Shown here: piece after piece, positions 50,421-55,000 of the stretch
Numbering within the stretch: position 1 is the stretch's first letter
Layout: every line of letters begins with the position of its first letter
DNA from: Bacillus amyloliquefaciens DSM 7 = ATCC 23350
Lineage (GTDB): Bacteria > Bacillota > Bacilli > Bacillales > Bacillaceae
Assembly: GCF_000196735.1 (NCBI RefSeq)
Contig: NC_014551.1
Location: forward strand, 37,501 to 92,500
Length of the DNA stretch: 55,000 nt
Reading direction: 5' to 3'
Program-made: the position numbers and the translations under genes
Notes under the pieces: model-generated
What the model saw: only the letters and a program-made list of their open reading frames with translations
The model's database searches: none
Told to the model about the DNA's origin: nothing

Positions 50421-50920
50421 ACAACACGGCATATATCGGCCTCGGCTCCAATATGGGCGATCGTGAACACTATTTGCGCCAGGCAGTGGCCATGCTCAGC
50501 CGGCAGGATGGCGTGACGGTGTCAAAAGTGTCCTCCATATATGAAACGGATCCCGTCGGCTATGAGGATCAGGATCAGTTTCTCAATATGGCGGTTGAAG
50601 TGAAAACGGCATTATCACCTTTTGACCTTCTTGATGTGACGCAGAGCATTGAAGCTGAATTAGGAAGAACGAGGGAGATCCGCTGGGGGCCGCGAACGGC
50701 AGACCTTGACATTTTGCTGTATAATCGTGAAAATATTGAAACAGAGCGGCTGATTGTTCCGCATCCGAGAATGTATGAGCGCTTATTTGTCCTTGCGCCG
50801 TTAAAAGAAATTTGTCCTCAGGCGGATCATATCACCATAAGCGCTGAAACAAACCAAGAAGGTGTAAGAGTATGGAAGCAGAAATCTGGGGTAGACGAAT
50901 TCGTGCATTCAGAAAGCTGA
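50417..50920 (+). CDS. folK: Hydroxymethyl-dihydropterin pyrophosphokinase
   Basis: A 167-residue enzyme that activates the pterin with diphosphate from ATP before sul. It has GLGSNMGDREHYLRQA near 8-23, SSIYETDPVGYEDQDQFLNMAV, RIRWGPRTADLDILLY-type metal-binding aspartates (WGPRTADLDILLY) and VPHPRMYERLFVLAPL. The stop lies 49 bp inside yazB. Confidence 0.96.
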   Translation: MNNTAYIGLGSNMGDREHYLRQAVAMLSRQDGVTVSKVSSIYETDPVGYEDQDQFLNMAVEVKTALSPFDLLDVTQSIEAELGRTREIRWGPRTADLDILLYNRENIETERLIVPHPRMYERLFVLAPLKEICPQADHITISAETNQEGVRVWKQKSGVDEFVHSES

Positions 50921-51098
50921 AGGGGTATACTCAAGAAGGGTTTGCAAAAGCGATAGGTATATCAGTTTCCATTCTCGGGGAGATTGAACGCGGAAACCGT
51001 TTGCCGTCAGCTGTGATCATTCGTGATGCTGCTGATGCTTTAAATATAAGCGCGGAGGAATTGGCTCCGCCTCAAAATGCACGAAAGGAGGTCGATTA

Positions 51099-51099
<1 letters not shown>
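50872..51099 (+). CDS. yazB: YazB, small XRE-type helix-turn-helix protein
   Basis: A 75-residue single-domain HTH_3 protein (RRIRAFRKLKGYTQEGFAKAIGISVSILGEIERGNRLPS) related to phage Cro/CI repressors. Its target is unknown. It overlaps folK by 49 bp and dusB by 1 bp (TAATG), so it is embedded in the folate operon. AAGAAGGTG precedes the ATG. A role in regulating this operon is only a guess. Confidence 0.9.
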
Positions 51100-53689
<2,590 letters not shown>

Positions 53690-53697
53690 TAAAAGTG

Positions 53698-53737
53698 AAA
53701 GCGCCGTTTCTGCATATCGCAGTACGGCGCTTTTTTA
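53698..53737 (+). terminator. Terminator after lysS
   Basis: AAAGCGCCGT (53698-53707) pairs with ACGGCGCTTT (53724-53733), with an inner CTGC/GCAG hairpin, then a T run. Confidence 0.9.
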
Positions 53738-53785
53738 GAAACAAGTCGTTTGTAAAACTTTTTTGATTTTCTTTTTAAAAAACTA

Positions 53786-53814
53786 TTGCACTATTATTTG
53801 TGAGGTGGTATATT
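53786..53814 (+). promoter_or_regulatory. rrn promoter P1
   Basis: TTGCAC (53786-53791), 17 bp, TATATT (53809-53814), with a G at the likely start a few bases on, as in growth-rate-controlled Bacillus rrn promoters. Confidence 0.78.
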
Positions 53815-53869
53815 ATTATTCGTTGCCGCTAAACAAGGCGCTGACGAAAAAAGAAATTTTAAAAAGTTG

Positions 53870-53898
53870 TTGACTTCAAGAGATTGATAAGATATAAT
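53870..53898 (+). promoter_or_regulatory. rrn promoter P2
   Basis: TTGACT (53870-53875), 17 bp, TATAAT (53893-53898), 84 bp after P1. Tandem P1/P2 is normal for Bacillus rrn operons. Confidence 0.88.
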
Positions 53899-54017
53899 AA
53901 TAAAGTCGCTTGAACGAAAGACAAAATGATCTTTGAAAACTAAACAAGACAAAACGTACCTGTTAATTCAAAGTTTTAAATAAATCGCACAGCGATGTGC
54001 GTAGTCAGTCAAACTAC

Positions 54018-55000
<983 letters not shown>

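Larger units (their letters stand above)
53738..54017 (+). other. rRNA operon promoter and leader region
   Basis: Together with the lysS terminator this makes a 328-base gene-free stretch. AT-rich DNA precedes the first promoter (53738-53785). Two promoters (53786 and 53870) and a leader follow. The leader has a boxA-like ATCTTTGAAAACTAAACAAG at about 53929-53948, the Bacillus rrn antitermination and processing region. I see no open reading frame. Confidence 0.75.

Overview
The window is a chromosomal segment of a Bacillus subtilis-group bacterium, and the gene order is that of the origin-proximal xpaC-to-rrnJ/W region of B. subtilis. The partial 16S rRNA and the protein divergence from strain 168 (from memory, no search run) suggest B. 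amyloliquefaciens or B. velezensis rather than B. subtilis itself. I see no insertion sequence, prophage, CRISPR array or foreign island. It is core genome, and every gene found has a B. subtilis counterpart. I did not find an undescribed multi-gene system. The points of interest are regulatory sites and a few unusual domain arrangements.

Layout. Bases 1-6469: 3' end of xpaC, yaaN, yaaO, then a replication and signalling run (tmk, darA, yaaR, holB, ricT, yabA), closed by a terminator. 6530-8415: yabB, yazA and rsmI, overlapping RNA-modification and nuclease-fold genes. 8464-8748 (minus strand): abrB, the only clear protein gene on the minus strand, facing an AT-rich control region with Spo0A-like boxes. 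9237-15095: metS, yabD, yabE, rnmV, ksgA. 15269-17980: sporulation and housekeeping genes, each with its own signals (yabG, veg, sspF, ispE). 17979-23639: purR, ridA, spoVG, glmU, prs, ctc, pth. 23701-28208: fin, mfd, spoVT. 28372-33554: yabM, yabN, rqcP, yabP, yabQ, divIC, yabR. 33709-33866: tRNA-Met and tRNA-Glu. 34077-42414: spoIIE, yabS, yabT, tilS, hprT, ftsH. 42563-46163: coaX, hslO, yacD, cysK. 46331-53689: the folate operon pabB-pabA-pabC-sul-folB-folK with yazB, dusB and lysS. 53786 to the end: a ribosomal RNA operon with tandem promoters and the first 983 bases of 16S rRNA.

How the genes work together. The region mixes vegetative growth functions (tRNA charging, rRNA and tRNA modification, dNTP, UDP-GlcNAc, PRPP, CoA, folate and cysteine synthesis, repair) with sporulation control. 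Promoters resembling sigma-A, H, B, E, F/G, K and ECF sites can be read directly. They match the known timing of spoVG (H), ctc (B), yabP (E), fin and spoVT (F/G), yabG (K) and an antisense transcript to yabE (ECF). Operator-like sites fit Spo0A (abrB, spoIIE), PurR (purR), CymR (cysK) and TRAP (pabA). The PP2C phosphatase spoIIE, the vWA protein yabS and the kinase-like yabT lie together, recalling phosphatase/vWA/kinase triads elsewhere in bacteria.
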